A DNA stretch of 20,794 bases from Phoronis ovalis (Eukaryota > Phoronida > Phoronidae). The notes beneath the pieces are model-generated. The model was not told where the DNA came from. It did no database searches and saw only the letters and a list, made by a program, of their open reading frames with translations. Both the position numbers and the translations under genes were made by a program. The number at the start of each line of letters is the position of its first letter. Within the stretch, counting starts at the first letter, position 1. The stretch lies in NCBI GenBank assembly GCA_028565635.1, contig JAOXYB010109936.1, positions 1-20,794 of the forward strand. The letters run 5' to 3'. Below are positions 1 through 20,598 of this stretch, in pieces.

Positions 1-398
1 AGGAGGAAAAAAGAAAAAATCATAAATTTAAGGTTTTCGCACTTCTTCCAGCAGGGCCAGACCACTCCGCCACCACTGTGTTTACATCAGTTGTGACCTT
101 ATGCCACATACCAAAGAAACTGCCTTAGATCATAGAATACTGGTTCAAGCTTTTGACATCTTCTTCATCTAGTGACTATGTTAAAAAGCAGACTTGCTAC
201 TTATTGTTTGGTTACCTGCAGTTTCACTGAAGACTGCAGAAAACAAAGATCCTTTTCATGACTCAAAATTATTGAGGAGACCAGTTTATTGTACTCAATT
301 GACATGTCTCAGTCTAAATGGTTATTAATATTCAGTGGCTAATTTCCAGCATAGAAAAAAATTGAATATTTTTGAATGTGTTTATTATAATACTTTAG
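1..398. other. Intron upstream of the first visible FAM194 exon
   Basis: No reading frame in this stretch resembles the upstream half of a FAM194 domain. It ends in a pyrimidine-rich tract and an AG acceptor at 397-398. It is most simply an intron of the partial gene that continues off the left edge. I see no repeat or RNA gene here. Confidence 0.55.
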
Positions 399-1817
399 GT
401 TAAACTTGGACCAATTAGGTGGACTGGAAATTGATGTGCATGGTGCTAGAAAGAGAAAATGGCATTGGCGTGAGCAAAACATTCATGTTCATGCCCCTCC
501 TTTTCAACCTATCTGCTTTGCGTTAAATAAATATCTCAGTATACGAGTGATGACACAAGAAAATATAGCTATGCAATTTATGACAAAGAAAAGAAGCTGC
601 AGGTTTAACGTAGGAGTTAAATTGAAGGTAATTGATCAAATGTTTCTGAAAAATGTGATCGAATACTAAATTTAAAAGTAGAGATATATCTATATGTATT
701 TCAAAATAGATATGATATCAGTTTCTAAACGTCTGATCAATGAAAAACTTTATTATCTTTTGCGGCTTGTATTAACCAGTAAGTGAAGTATTTCTATGCT
801 GTGTTGGTATATGCCAATCCTTTCGAGATCTTCCCCTCATAGCTTGTAAATTTGAGAGTGACATTTTGTTTTATAAACTCCGTAGCTGTCTAAACTTGCT
901 GTCTGCAATAAAATAAATGCTAAAAGTACTTTTTGTAGTACATAACAAAGCGATTTTGTTTTTGTTATAGTTAAAGAATCCTAGCTTCCTACCAGAAGCA
1001 GATATTGATGATTACAAATTATTTATCAGTGAAAAGATGGCAACTATCGAGTAAGTAATATATACCTGTGTTAAGCCAACCAAAGTATCTCGTGTATATC
1101 TCATTATAATATTTAAATTAACCATATCCATCATGCTGCCAGTCTTCTAAAATGAGTTCAAAAGGGAATCAATAAAATTTGGATACATGTGAAGCATTTT
1201 CGATCCGTTGTCATTTGGTGACGTCAGTATGATGCAACTGATACCTTGTTAAATGATCACATCTTGTTCTTTAACTTGAATACTTTGAAATGTTCTCAAA
1301 TATTCAATTTGCATGTTATAATTTACTTTAAAAGGCAATTACATTTTTGTCATGGTCTGTGACATAGCATTCATTTATCCAGGACATACTCAGTTGGCTG
1401 ATGCAATGAAACGCAGTAGTTCAGATTTAGATCTGAGTAATTTTGTGTGATTATATTCATTAGTATTTCTGATTACTAGAATATGACATCATAAACCAAA
1501 AGACAAAGCACCATGTGTACTACTACAGCAATATGACTTATTACATTTATCCTATTGACATGAAACAATCTGGAAGTGATGTGTGCATTGCAAATTTAAT
1601 GTTCTAAGCATTTATTTGCAGATCTATGATGGACAAAATCTCCAACTTACTGCGATATCCACATTCAGATAAAGTGTTTAAAATTAAACCGCCTCTATAC
1701 CTTACACAGAAATTAAAAAAGAATGAGAAAATGAATGCAAAAGTAAGATTACGGGAAGCAGAAAGGATTAGAAAAGCGAAAGCAGCTGAAGTAAAACCTA
1801 TTGTTACTGTTAATTAG
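399..1817 (+). CDS. ERICH6: ERICH6/FAM194-family protein, C-terminal part (5' truncated by window edge)
   Basis: Three exons are visible: 399-627, 971-1050 and 1622-1817, with TAG at 1815-1817. The frame is continuous across both introns (split Gly/Val-type codon at 399, phase 0 at 627/971, and a Glu codon split GA|A at 1050/1622). About 167 residues are seen. The first exon carries the C-terminal half of the FAM194 domain: an LNQLGG-like start (here LNLDQLGG), then KWHWREQ, then HVHAPPFQPI, then RFNVGVKLK. These are hallmarks I know from glutamate-rich protein 6 (ERICH6/ERICH6B). The tail is helical and basic, rich in Lys, Arg and Glu, ending TVN. The molecular role of this family is poorly known; mammalian members are testis-enriched to my knowledge. 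All donors are standard (gtaatt, gtaagt). The family is fairly sure; orthology to ERICH6 rather than ERICH6B is not resolved. Confidence 0.75.
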
Positions 1818-2127
1818 CTGAGGTTTTCTAGGATTATGTATTTATATGCAACTTATTTATGCTACTGTTTTTGTATTTAGTGTTTTACAGCTAACGAAGC
1901 TGGTATATACATAATGTCAATCATGAATATGACTGAATATCACATAACACAATTCTTACATAAAACTAGGATTATTTTAAAAGTGCAATTTATACCTTTT
2001 TGAAGTAGTTTTAAATATTTTTGAAATTACAGTTGAATGTTAATTTTCTGCTTTACTCTTTGTGACAAAAAAAGTAAAATGACTGCTGATTTTCTAAAAA
2101 TTTATAAGTTTTGACGTTATATCTGAA

Positions 2128-2133
2128 AATAAA
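2128..2133 (+). terminator. Candidate polyadenylation signal (AATAAA)
   Basis: A canonical hexamer lies about 310 bp past the stop codon of the ERICH6-like gene. A second copy at 2321-2326 is an alternative and is followed by a T-rich stretch. Which one is used cannot be told from sequence. Confidence 0.4.
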
Positions 2134-2449
2134 ACTATTGTAAATATTATACAACTTTTGTATTAGACTTGGAGAACAGGGGTTTTTGTTTCTATTGTGA
2201 ATAGTATGTTTTGTTACCAACTTTTCCTTAGGTTTAAAGGTGTTAATCTAGTCTTGCTTACAATTAGATAGTGGATAAAATGCAAACTGTGTAATGTAGT
2301 GGTGTGTTTATTGAACATATAATAAATCATACATTTTTATTTAAATATCTCATTGTTTTATTTCTATAATGTGATAACTAGGTATTATTTTTTAGAAATA
2401 ATTTTGCCAAAATTCTCGTTCACCATTGTCGTGGAGAAGTTTGTTATTA

Positions 2450-2712
2450 CGATTGCGTCCGCTTTATATCCATTGCGTCCAATAGTTGGCGCCACTGTAA
2501 AATACAGATGAATAAACTGCATACTTTTCATACACCGAAATGAACAATTGTTAAGAAAAATAAACGTTACCCAAACCTTAGTACTACAATTTATAAATTT
2601 TAATACCAGTATTTCCAGAATATTCAATTAACGAGTTCAATGTTTTAAGGCGTTACATCTACATCGAATTATTGATTTCTTGTTCGAGGGTATTGTCTTC
2701 ATTTTTGTCAAA
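2450..2712 (+). promoter_or_regulatory. Probable promoter/5' UTR of the unassigned seven-exon gene
   Basis: This stretch directly precedes the ATG at 2713. It contains a repeated ATTGCGTCC word (near 2452 and 2472) and a CCAAT box at 2479-2483, within a locally more CpG-containing patch than its surroundings. No TATA box is evident at a fixed spacing. The transcription start is not determinable here. Confidence 0.3.
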
Positions 2713-5700
2713 ATGACAGCTTGTGCGGCCGCTGCTCCTTTACGAGTGCCCATTCAATATGACCCATCTTTTAAAGGTAAGAAAAAAATGCTTATCGTAA
2801 CACTACAGTGAAATTTCAAACAAACATAAACCTTTATTTTTTGCTTTGCAACTTAGCTATTCATCCCGTTGTTCACCCCTGGTTGCCTTTCTATCCCCGG
2901 GTTTCAATCATGACAACGGTGACAATGAAAACAGCTTTTTGTGTTTATTGCAGTTGACACTCGCCTTCATGAACCAATATGGGTTACCAATACATTTGGA
3001 GAAGACGTTCACATGGACATATTGACCGTTTGTGCTCAAATAGACTTTCTATGCAACAAGGAATTGTCAAAGGTATTAATTAATTCGATTTGCTAAATGA
3101 ACGAGAGACAGAACACAGAGAACATGTATAGGCTCATCAGTTAATCTGAGATGTTTTAAATAATTTCATATTTATGCCATTACTGACCATACGAAAAGAT
3201 CTCAAAAACACCTTGTTCTCAGTATGTTAATACTGTAACACTACTTATCGGACTAATAATTGATCTGAAAATATAGATCTGGAGGAAATATAAATAATTC
3301 AAATACCTTCATTGTTTGCAGATTGTGAATACTTATGTTTAATTCTCTAGAGAAATGGCTTAAAAATCGATCTATTTATAGCTTATTTTAATAAATAGTT
3401 CCAAAACAAGTTTTAATATTTTTATTTCTTATTGTTGCCTTGTCATTGGTTATATCTGGGAAAAATAAAACTCTACTAGGTTATCATGATTTTGGCCGGT
3501 TGGGATATGAGCGGAAAACTTCTTTGCCTCAACTCTATACCAAAAATGTGTAAATTTGGACCCCAAAATATAATTTTTGTTAATGTTCAAAATGCCGATA
3601 TTTGTTTTATGGTTAATATATTTTTTGTGCACTATTTTCTGTGAAAAGTAGTCCAAAAAAATATGCCTCTCTATTTCCAAAATATGCCACAAGAGTGCAA
3701 AAAATTACCCCAAAATTTAGCAAAAAATGTACCCTGAGCCAGCAGCACATCCTTGCCAGCTCCATACCTAAGAACCCCTGGGGTTTTTACACAGCAATAA
3801 AAGCAAGGATGAAATTTTATAATGCGGCATGTACCAATCAAAATTGTTTTACTATATTATACTTGCATGGATTCAAATTTCCACTGAGTAGTTATTTTTA
3901 GACTTATATTTAAACATTTGTATATAGTAACATTTTTTAAGTGTTTGTTTTTAGCATGCGTCAAAAAGAATAAGTCATGGTCAAGTGTCAAATGAATTTG
4001 AAGCTAAAGCTATGGTATTACTAGACAAATTAGAAAATCTTTCCAAAAAGTTGCCATCATCACAACAGAATTTGGAGGTATTTTTTAACACTACCTTATT
4101 GTCATTTGATTGTCACTGTAACACAATTGCAGAAAACAAGCATGAAAGTAAAATAACAAAGCATAAAACTGTTAACATATTTAAATAAATGCATGTTTAA
4201 TGAGTTACACTGTGTTAAGCATAATTTATTAGTAAAAACATTGGATCAGCAATTATGTGATGCCCACAGAAAATTAGATTCTGTATCTGTAGCCCGGGGG
4301 GGCTCACTTGAAGAGAAGACGGGTACGCATGCTTGTCCAAAAAAATGGGGATATGGGGGACCTTTTTTGACGTTTGACGGGGTTTCGCTGGAACCCCGTT
4401 TAGGGGTCGATTTTTTCGAAAAAACATAATTAGGGGTATGTTTTTGGCAAATGTAAGTTCCCGTTTAGGGGTTGGTTTTTCACCTACACCTCCCGTTTAG
4501 GGGTGGTATTTTGATCCTCTACTTCCCGTTTAGGGGCTTATTTTGAACCCTATGGACGAGCATGGGTACCCGACTTCTCTTCAAGTGAGCCCCCCGGGAT
4601 CTGTAGCAACAGGTAATAGTCATCTTACTTGATGGACAAAAGTTCTGATAAAAAGTGACATGGGGTGGTCATAGTATTCTGAGTCTGTCATAATTATTAC
4701 AAATAGTGAGTTTATTTGTATTATTTTCTGTTTATATAGTTTCATGTATTTTTAATAATTTGCTGTAAGTTTGCCAGAAAACATTGCAGGGTTTTAATTC
4801 TGACTGTTTTATTGATTTGTAGGATTATCTAGAATATTCTGGACTAGCTTCATTGTATCCAAGGGCTGCTGCATATGTAATTAGACCAAATGACCTTTCT
4901 CTCACACAAAAAAAGACAGCAATGGATGGTTTGTGTTTTTATCAACATTTCAATGAAGACGAGATATTTCGTAGCAAACATATACTCATTTGTTAAATCA
5001 TAATGATGAAGCACTAGAAATCATAGTACCAACTATGGTAACTGCAGTTTTAGTCCAAGTTGGAACATTCTATGATTTCTTATGGTATAGCTCAGTATTC
5101 GACATGTTGATTACTCCAGTTAGCATCTGCACTTTGCCTAATGTTAGCTGGCTGCTACGTGTTTAAGGGAGTTGCTAGAAATTATCCAACCACAGAGCAA
5201 CATTTTGTTTAGTTCCCATTTGGTCCTGTTTACCATTATACCAAACAATTATTAATGAGAATATTTCTACCTACTATAAAGAACAATTTTATATGTGACT
5301 GACAATCGTCTGATAACATCGATCAACTATGAAATACATTAATGTTTTAGCAAATTCCTAAGTCTGATCCATCATCTGGTTAAATATCCATCATCTGAAT
5401 AAACTGGTTATATGTGGTATTTTTCATTTACTTTTTATAGGTTATTTCCAGCAGATGACCTCATTGCAACAGTTAGTAACAATGGCACATCAACTCAACA
5501 GTGATGTACAGACTCTCAACAATCATAAATATATTGCTCATCAGGTGGCTCTACTATATGTAAGTTTGTTTTTATGTACTCTATACTTGCACCATATTTT
5601 TCCCTATTCAACAAACCATAATTTTATCTCAGAAGTTTCTGTTATCTTACATCTGTGCTTACTAGTGACTGAATTAATCTTGTTGGGGTAAGTTACTAGT

Positions 5701-6701
5701 ATTTGAGACACTACCATTTAGAACATTGGCGGCACCTTCATTAATAGCTAACTTCTGCATAGAAATATGTGATACATGAATTGATCATTTATCTGACACT
5801 GTGAAGTCATTTTATTTAATATTTTTTTGTTTCATTACCCCATCCCCTATCCGCACAAACCATGTTTTTATTCTTTGTACAAAATCACCATAATTCCATT
5901 CAAGTTCTTTGCCATCAATGAATGTATTTATCTTGTAGCGTTTGAGATGCTACCGTTCACTCTATTATGAGATCATCAATTCTCAATCTTTCTGCATAAC
6001 ACAATAAATAATATTAGCTGCAATATTACTGAATATTCTATTTCAGCAATGTATTCTATCTTTGGGTAAGAATGCTTCTTGTCTTTTCGAGTTCAAGGAA
6101 AACATCGAAAGCAATTTCAAACTCATTAAAAAGTCTCTGTCAACAGATTTTGATGATGACAGTGTACCAAGATTAACAGAACCACACCAGCAGTGGTAAG
6201 GCATTACACATTTTTGTTGTCCAGTAAAAGTCGCATAGTTTCTTTATTTCCTCCAGCATTTCCAGACTTTGTGTTTCAGTTTGATTTCTGTTTTAACCTT
6301 TGAAATACTAAACAATAGACTGTTGCAATATTTCTCCTCAAGATCCATCTTATAGTTTGCTCTAATAGTACATTTACGATGTAGAAATGTCAACAGCTTA
6401 CTAGTACAGAGTATTTAAGTAATGTTTGTGTCTTTGTAAGGTTTTCCGGACTCAATAAACAATCGTGAATTTGAATTTTGTTTAAATGAGAGCTACTTGA
6501 CTCTACTGCATATGTTGTGTAACATTGTCAATTTGTTGTAGGTGCTTTGGTTAATGTAATGTTACTAAAGTATTGTACAATGCTGTTACATATTTCAGGT
6601 TACTTCAGCTGACCAGTGATATAGCTAAGAAAGTGTCATCATTTCCCACAGACATCACCTATGATGTATTTCCAGCTGCCAGTTATATTCAGCGAATATA
6701 A
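2713..6701 (+). CDS. Unassigned 260-residue helical protein, seven exons, complete
   Basis: Exons: 2713-2776, 2954-3072, 3955-4077, 4823-4928, 5441-5559, 6047-6195 and 6599-6701 (TAA 6699-6701). Their lengths sum to 783 bases, exactly 261 codons, and every junction keeps frame (split codons at residues 22, 138 and 227). The start is the first ATG of a compact exon after a plausible promoter. The N-terminus is Ala-rich then PLRVPIQYDP; residues 23-60 include HEPIWVTNTFGEDVHMD and a hydrophobic helix with two Cys. Residues 62-102 and 139-220 look amphipathic and may form coiled coils (LLDKLENLSKKL; LQQLVTMAHQLN). Residues 103-130 form a more compact segment. The C-terminus ends in an aromatic/proline stretch. 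There is no signal peptide, membrane span or catalytic motif that I recognise. The donor after exon 4 (gtttgt) is weak. I do not recognise the family; a structural or complex-forming role is a guess from the helices. It is tandem to the ERICH6-like gene and convergent with GFM1. Confidence 0.8.
3470..3800. repeat. Degenerate tandem-like repeat block in intron 2
   Basis: Short units built on an ACCCCAAAA/GGGGTTTT theme separated by A/T runs recur through this stretch, ending at CCCCTGGGG near 3776-3785. A similarly built but more diverged block lies at 16170-16550. It looks like the decayed interior of a non-coding transposon with an internal minisatellite. Open frames on both strands here are by-products of the low complexity. 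Confidence 0.4.
4285..4606. mobile_element. 306-bp inverted-repeat (MITE-like) element with 8-bp target duplication
   Basis: The element spans 4293-4598 and is flanked on both sides by ATCTGTAG (4285-4292 and 4599-4606), a perfect 8-bp target site duplication. Its ends are inverted repeats of about 40 bp: the left end begins CCCGGGGGGGCTCACTTG, and the right end is its near-perfect complement. The interior holds four or more spaced copies of CCCGTTTAGGGG followed by T-rich runs. There is no coding capacity. An 8-bp duplication of the form nTCTnnAn suggests mobilisation by a hAT-type transposase, which is inference. It lies in intron 3 of the unassigned gene. Confidence 0.85.
5014..5084. repeat. 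Small imperfect inverted repeat
   Basis: The left arm AGAAATCATAG (about 5016-5026) is complementary to CTATGATTTCT (about 5070-5080), with further pairing of CCAACT to AGTTGG inside. It lies in intron 4 of the unassigned gene, about 85 bp past the exon. It may be a remnant of a foldback element; no function is implied. Confidence 0.35.
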
Positions 6702-6745
6702 ATCAGAGACTTCAAGGCAAGGCAGTATTGTGTTTAGATTTTTCT

Positions 6746-6751
6746 AATAAA
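6746..6751 (+). terminator. Polyadenylation signal (AATAAA) of the unassigned gene
   Basis: A canonical hexamer lies 45 bp after the stop codon at 6701, implying a very short 3' UTR. No competing signal is as close. Confidence 0.55.
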
Positions 6752-6759
6752 TTGATACA

Positions 6760-8455
6760 CCCAGTACTTTCTTTCTTATTTGGAATCAGTAAAGATATAT
6801 GTTTAAGGCTACAGTGCAATTATCTTGAAAAGGGCAATTCAACGTTTGATCATTTTGCCAGCACAGCAGTGTATTGAAGTTTTTGGTGCCTTTATTAAGT
6901 TTCGAATTTGCAACATTTTCAGTTTTAGATTGACACTCTTCTCTCTTAAAAACTTTGAAAATGTTTTCTTTGTGATAAAAGAATCTGCTTAGAGTTTCTC
7001 TCACTTTTGCATTTTAATTTATATTTTAATTCAATCGTGTTTTGAATTATCCTTCGCCACGACAACCAAAGTAAGTAATGTGCAATAATATTTAAAATCT
7101 GTATTTTATTTTTTGTTGTTATCTAGTTCTTTGAATAATTAACAATTTTGTACTTACACTTTACATTATAAAAACAGAGTATTAATGTGGTAATAAATAT
7201 TTTACTTTTTATACAATTTACATTCTATACATAACATATATGCATCCGACTATACATATAACAAACAATGGCAAACTGTCATATCCATTAAAATTGAATA
7301 ATCATTTTTTAAAAACTTACCAATGCACACTGGAAAAGAGCAGAGATTTATTGCAGTGGACCCAACCAATTATCTCCATTTTCATTACTGATTTTCATAA
7401 CACACAAAATATATCATTTGTCTATGAAGCATTTGAATTTGTTAACTCATCTTACTAAAATATGAAGTACATTGACATGTAAAAAATTAATAGGATATAT
7501 CTCCTATATTTGTTATTTATATCTGTGTATAGGTAGGACTAAAGCAATTCTGTAAAAAACTGTGTTTCAATATTTGAGACTCACTACTTAGTCTTGAAAG
7601 CAGGGGAAGGAAGTACCCACACACAAAACACCTCAAACTTTCAACCATTAAAACCTGACATGAACAGATTATGATTAGTACACAAAACATGTTCCTCATA
7701 ATATTGAATTATATATTTTTCTAGAAAAATGTGTATTTGTACACAATGCATTTGGCTATTAATATATTATCAAATATCTGTATACACTTTGCTTACCATT
7801 GTATTGGATTTGGTTAAAAGTTGAACAACCAACACTAAAAGACATCGATGAGGTTGGTTGATATTCGAAAAGACATTTACATTAAGGTTAAGCTAGTCTC
7901 ATGACTGTTTTAGGTAAAAATTCACGAAAGTCCGTAATACATTTTTTTCACACAAATTTTTTTTTTTCCTGAAACTTGTGATTCCATATTCGGACTAGGA
8001 AATGGATGAATTTAAATATGACACCTTTAATTACATCTCATAAAAATTATAAGATACATCCTATGAGAAAATCCAGCGAATTATGTTTTTGAGAAGTAAA
8101 TGATACGCCCATTATTTGTTATGACCAAAATGTAAATATCATGAATAATGTTTGAACTATTAATAAGAGATGAGAGTCACTTTTATTTGCTAAAAACAGT
8201 AAATTGATTATATAACAAAAATCCCTGATGAGATTTATAATTGTTCATAACAAATTATCATGGTAGTTTCGTCTGAAAACACCACTATGACAAAGCCAGA
8301 ATGTTCAAATTTCAGAAAACATGTATTTTGTGTGAAAAAAAAGAAAGATTTTTCAATGTTTTTACTTAAAATGAGAGTGTAGTTTAGTGCTCGGGACAAA
8401 AACAGTCATTAAAAGAATTTTTCAAAAGAGTATTTAAACTATATGTCAATCATAA
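6760..8455. other. Convergent intergenic spacer and GFM1 3' UTR
   Basis: This is AT-rich sequence between two genes that are transcribed toward each other. Short open frames on both strands (for example 6786-7004, 7240-7458 and 7517-7699) show no coding bias or family motifs. A minus-strand AATAAA (8182-8187) about 270 bp after the GFM1 stop is a candidate polyadenylation signal. No RNA gene or transposon termini were recognised. Confidence 0.55.
8182..8187 (-). terminator. Candidate polyadenylation signal of GFM1
   Basis: AATAAA on the minus strand lies roughly 270 bp downstream of the GFM1 stop codon at 8456-8458. It is the nearest canonical hexamer I noticed, although poly-A-rich sequence nearby makes variants possible. 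Confidence 0.35.
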
Positions 8456-18819
<10,364 letters not shown>

Positions 18820-19127
18820 ACTGAGCACAGGATAATCAATAACCGGTAGCAATCATTAGTAAAACTGACAAAATATTACACCGCTAATTTTTTTCTCCCG
18901 TTTCCCATGCGCATTTGGTTTGCAACACACATGCGTGCAAGTTTACGGCTGTCGCAATCACTGTGAATGTTCTTTAAAGCCGGTGAAGACTTATTGTTCA
19001 AATTTATGCTATGCAATATAAATATATGTTCTTATTCAAATAAAGATTGATAAAGGTATTAATATTTTCAAGAAAAGAATGCATCTATTAATTACGACAA
19101 TTGTTCTCTAACGTATCTGAAACCACT
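18820..19127. promoter_or_regulatory. Putative bidirectional promoter between GFM1 and a divergent start
   Basis: About 300 bp separate the inferred GFM1 ATG (minus strand, 18819) from a plus-strand ATGGCG|gtaagt at 19128. The spacer contains the palindrome ATGCGCAT (18907-18914) and a second CATGCGTGCA (18930-18939), both resembling NRF-1 sites. NRF-1 is known to control mitochondrial translation genes in animals. The divergent start lies in ACTATGGCGG, which resembles a YY1 site overlapping an initiator codon. Binding is inferred from motif shape only. Confidence 0.4.
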
Positions 19128-19133
19128 ATGGCG
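19128..19133 (+). CDS. Possible two-codon first exon of a divergent gene
   Basis: ATGGCG is followed immediately by a strong donor (gtaagtg) and would encode Met-Ala, phase 0. The position, head-to-head with GFM1 and in a YY1-like context, supports it. The downstream exons are not secure. A candidate continuation starts after the acceptor ending at 19867, but it reaches a stop after 21 codons. Confidence 0.3.
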
Positions 19134-19369
19134 GTAAGTGAAAGAGTACTTTCAAAGTCAAGTATATTTTTTAAACATTGTTTGTGTCTTACAGACGTTA
19201 CATTGATCTTTAGCATGAGAAGTGTGAAAACACATTGTTTGTTGATAAAGTATGCCAATATCACACCCTAATTGCATGCACAGTGTAAATTTTTGCGCGT
19301 TTAATCACAAACATTTGTCGGACGCTGTCAAACACTGAAACAGTCTGACCGCGTGCTTTAATAGTATAG

Positions 19370-19745
19370 CCGGGAGTTAGTCCTAGTTTCATGACCCTAC
19401 TATCGTTTGCTTGCGGCGAAGCCGTAGGATTATAGCCCAGATAGTGTTAAAAGCAGTAGAAGTTAGCCTCTTGCAAAAACTCTCACCATGTGAAAAAATT
19501 CAATTAATTCAAACCAAAATTGTTGTCTTGTTTGTCTCTGATATTCCTTCTTGGGTTATCTAGCTATCTGACACTTGAAGCTTGATTAATACTCCGGCCA
19601 AATAAAATCTGCAAGATGGAAATTTTGCATTGGTCTGAATGTTAATGGTTTTGTATGCTAATTAATAGTCACCCTATGGCTTCCAAGCGGTAGTAGAGTC
19701 ATGAAGCTAGGACTAGCCAGGAATACATTAAATCTGTATCGTTCT
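19370..19745. mobile_element. Inverted-repeat element, possible MITE
   Basis: The left end TTAGTCCTAGTTTCATGACC (about 19377-19396) and the complement of the right end, CTAGTCCTAGCTTCATGACT (about 19695-19714), agree at almost every base. Similarity continues inward through a GAAGCCGTAGG-like word. The interior is AT-rich and non-coding. I could not identify a clean target duplication, so the outer limits are approximate. Confidence 0.6.
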
Positions 19746-19867
19746 TATTTTAAAGATGGCACAGCAATGCTCTTCACGATGTGGCACATGTGTGTCACTT
19801 TCGTTATGTAATAAGTATGTATGATCAGCTAAATTATTTGTTTACTTTTATGATTCTACTTTTATAG

Positions 19868-20072
19868 TATGATGCAATCTGGGATAAAGATGCTGATGGG
19901 GCTACCAACATGTCTTCAATGAAATTTATGTAGGGTTTATTTATCTTTATAGGTTTCTGAAGATGACTAGCCAAATCTGAGCATTCGGTCATATGTCAAA
20001 CAACATGGACCTTTGAGTGCAGTGAAGAAGCAGCTATACCTTGAAGCGTAATACAGCTCATTTTTACATTCT
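19868..20072 (+). pseudogene. Coding-like fragment with internal stops, unassigned
   Basis: After a TTTTATAG acceptor, one frame reads YDAIWDKDADGATNMSS and ends at TAG (19931-19933). A few bases later another open stretch reads PNLSIRSYVKQHGPLSAVKK and ends at TAA (20050-20052). The residue make-up looks more protein-like than its surroundings, but stops interrupt it and I recognise no family. It may be a decayed gene or transposon fragment, or chance. Confidence 0.25.
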
Positions 20073-20109
20073 CATTAATCTCATTATCTGCCATTCATTT
20101 GTCATTCAG

Positions 20110-20221
20110 TGTCATTATACACATTTATGGCTATGATGACATTGTCAATGGCACTGATATAAACAGTGAGTCTTATTTTAAATTCCTGTTTGCTGATGGT
20201 GCTGACAAATTTCTGAGCCAA
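20110..20221 (+). CDS. Possible internal exon, unassigned
   Basis: A stretch between an AG acceptor (20108-20109) and a good donor (gtaaga at 20222) stays open in one frame. It reads through GYDDIVNGTDINSES and FADGADKFLSQ. If real it would belong to a plus-strand gene that runs on past the window. No homology is recognised, and linkage to the start at 19128 is not shown. Confidence 0.25.
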
Positions 20222-20598
20222 GTAAGAATGCATATAAACAGATTTTCAGTATATATACAAGATTTATCTACATATTATTTTTAAATTTTAGAAATATTTA
20301 AATGTATGACTGTTGTCTAGTGTAATAAATGGAGCATATTCAAATAATTTGACATGTTTTCTCGCATCTATGCTCCTCCATAATGCTGACTAGACATATC
20401 TCACAGTTATGTTACTCTTTATGTTGACTCTATCTAGTAGTAAGATATATCTTGTTTGCAACAGATTTGCGTCTTTGTTGCAGTTTGGCAGTTTCCAAAC
20501 TGATATAAAAATAACTTTCGGTAAATTTAATTTAAAACCTTTTAAGAATTGGAAGTAGATTTTTTTTTAAAGATGTTAATATGTTGCTTTCTGTTTTT

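Larger units (their letters stand above)
1818..2712. other. 3' UTR of ERICH6-like gene, then short intergenic/5' region of next gene
   Basis: This is AT-rich sequence without a supportable reading frame. Two AATAAA hexamers on the plus strand (2128-2133 and 2321-2326) can serve as polyadenylation signals for the upstream gene. Beyond about 2340 the sequence becomes the upstream region of the next plus-strand gene. Both minus-strand and plus-strand open frames here are short and low in complexity. Confidence 0.6.

Noticed and set aside
2385-2627. 80-codon minus-strand open frame between the two plus-strand genes
   Set aside because: It has AT-rich codons, no family motif and lies in the likely promoter region of the next gene.
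4193-4429. Pair of overlapping open frames on opposite strands
   Set aside because: Both enter the 306-bp inverted-repeat element and arise from its low-complexity, self-complementary ends.
19931-19953. Possible 23-base intron (gtaggg to ttatag) joining two coding-like fragments
   Set aside because: It is far shorter than animal introns, and joining the flanks leads straight into a stop in the shared frame.
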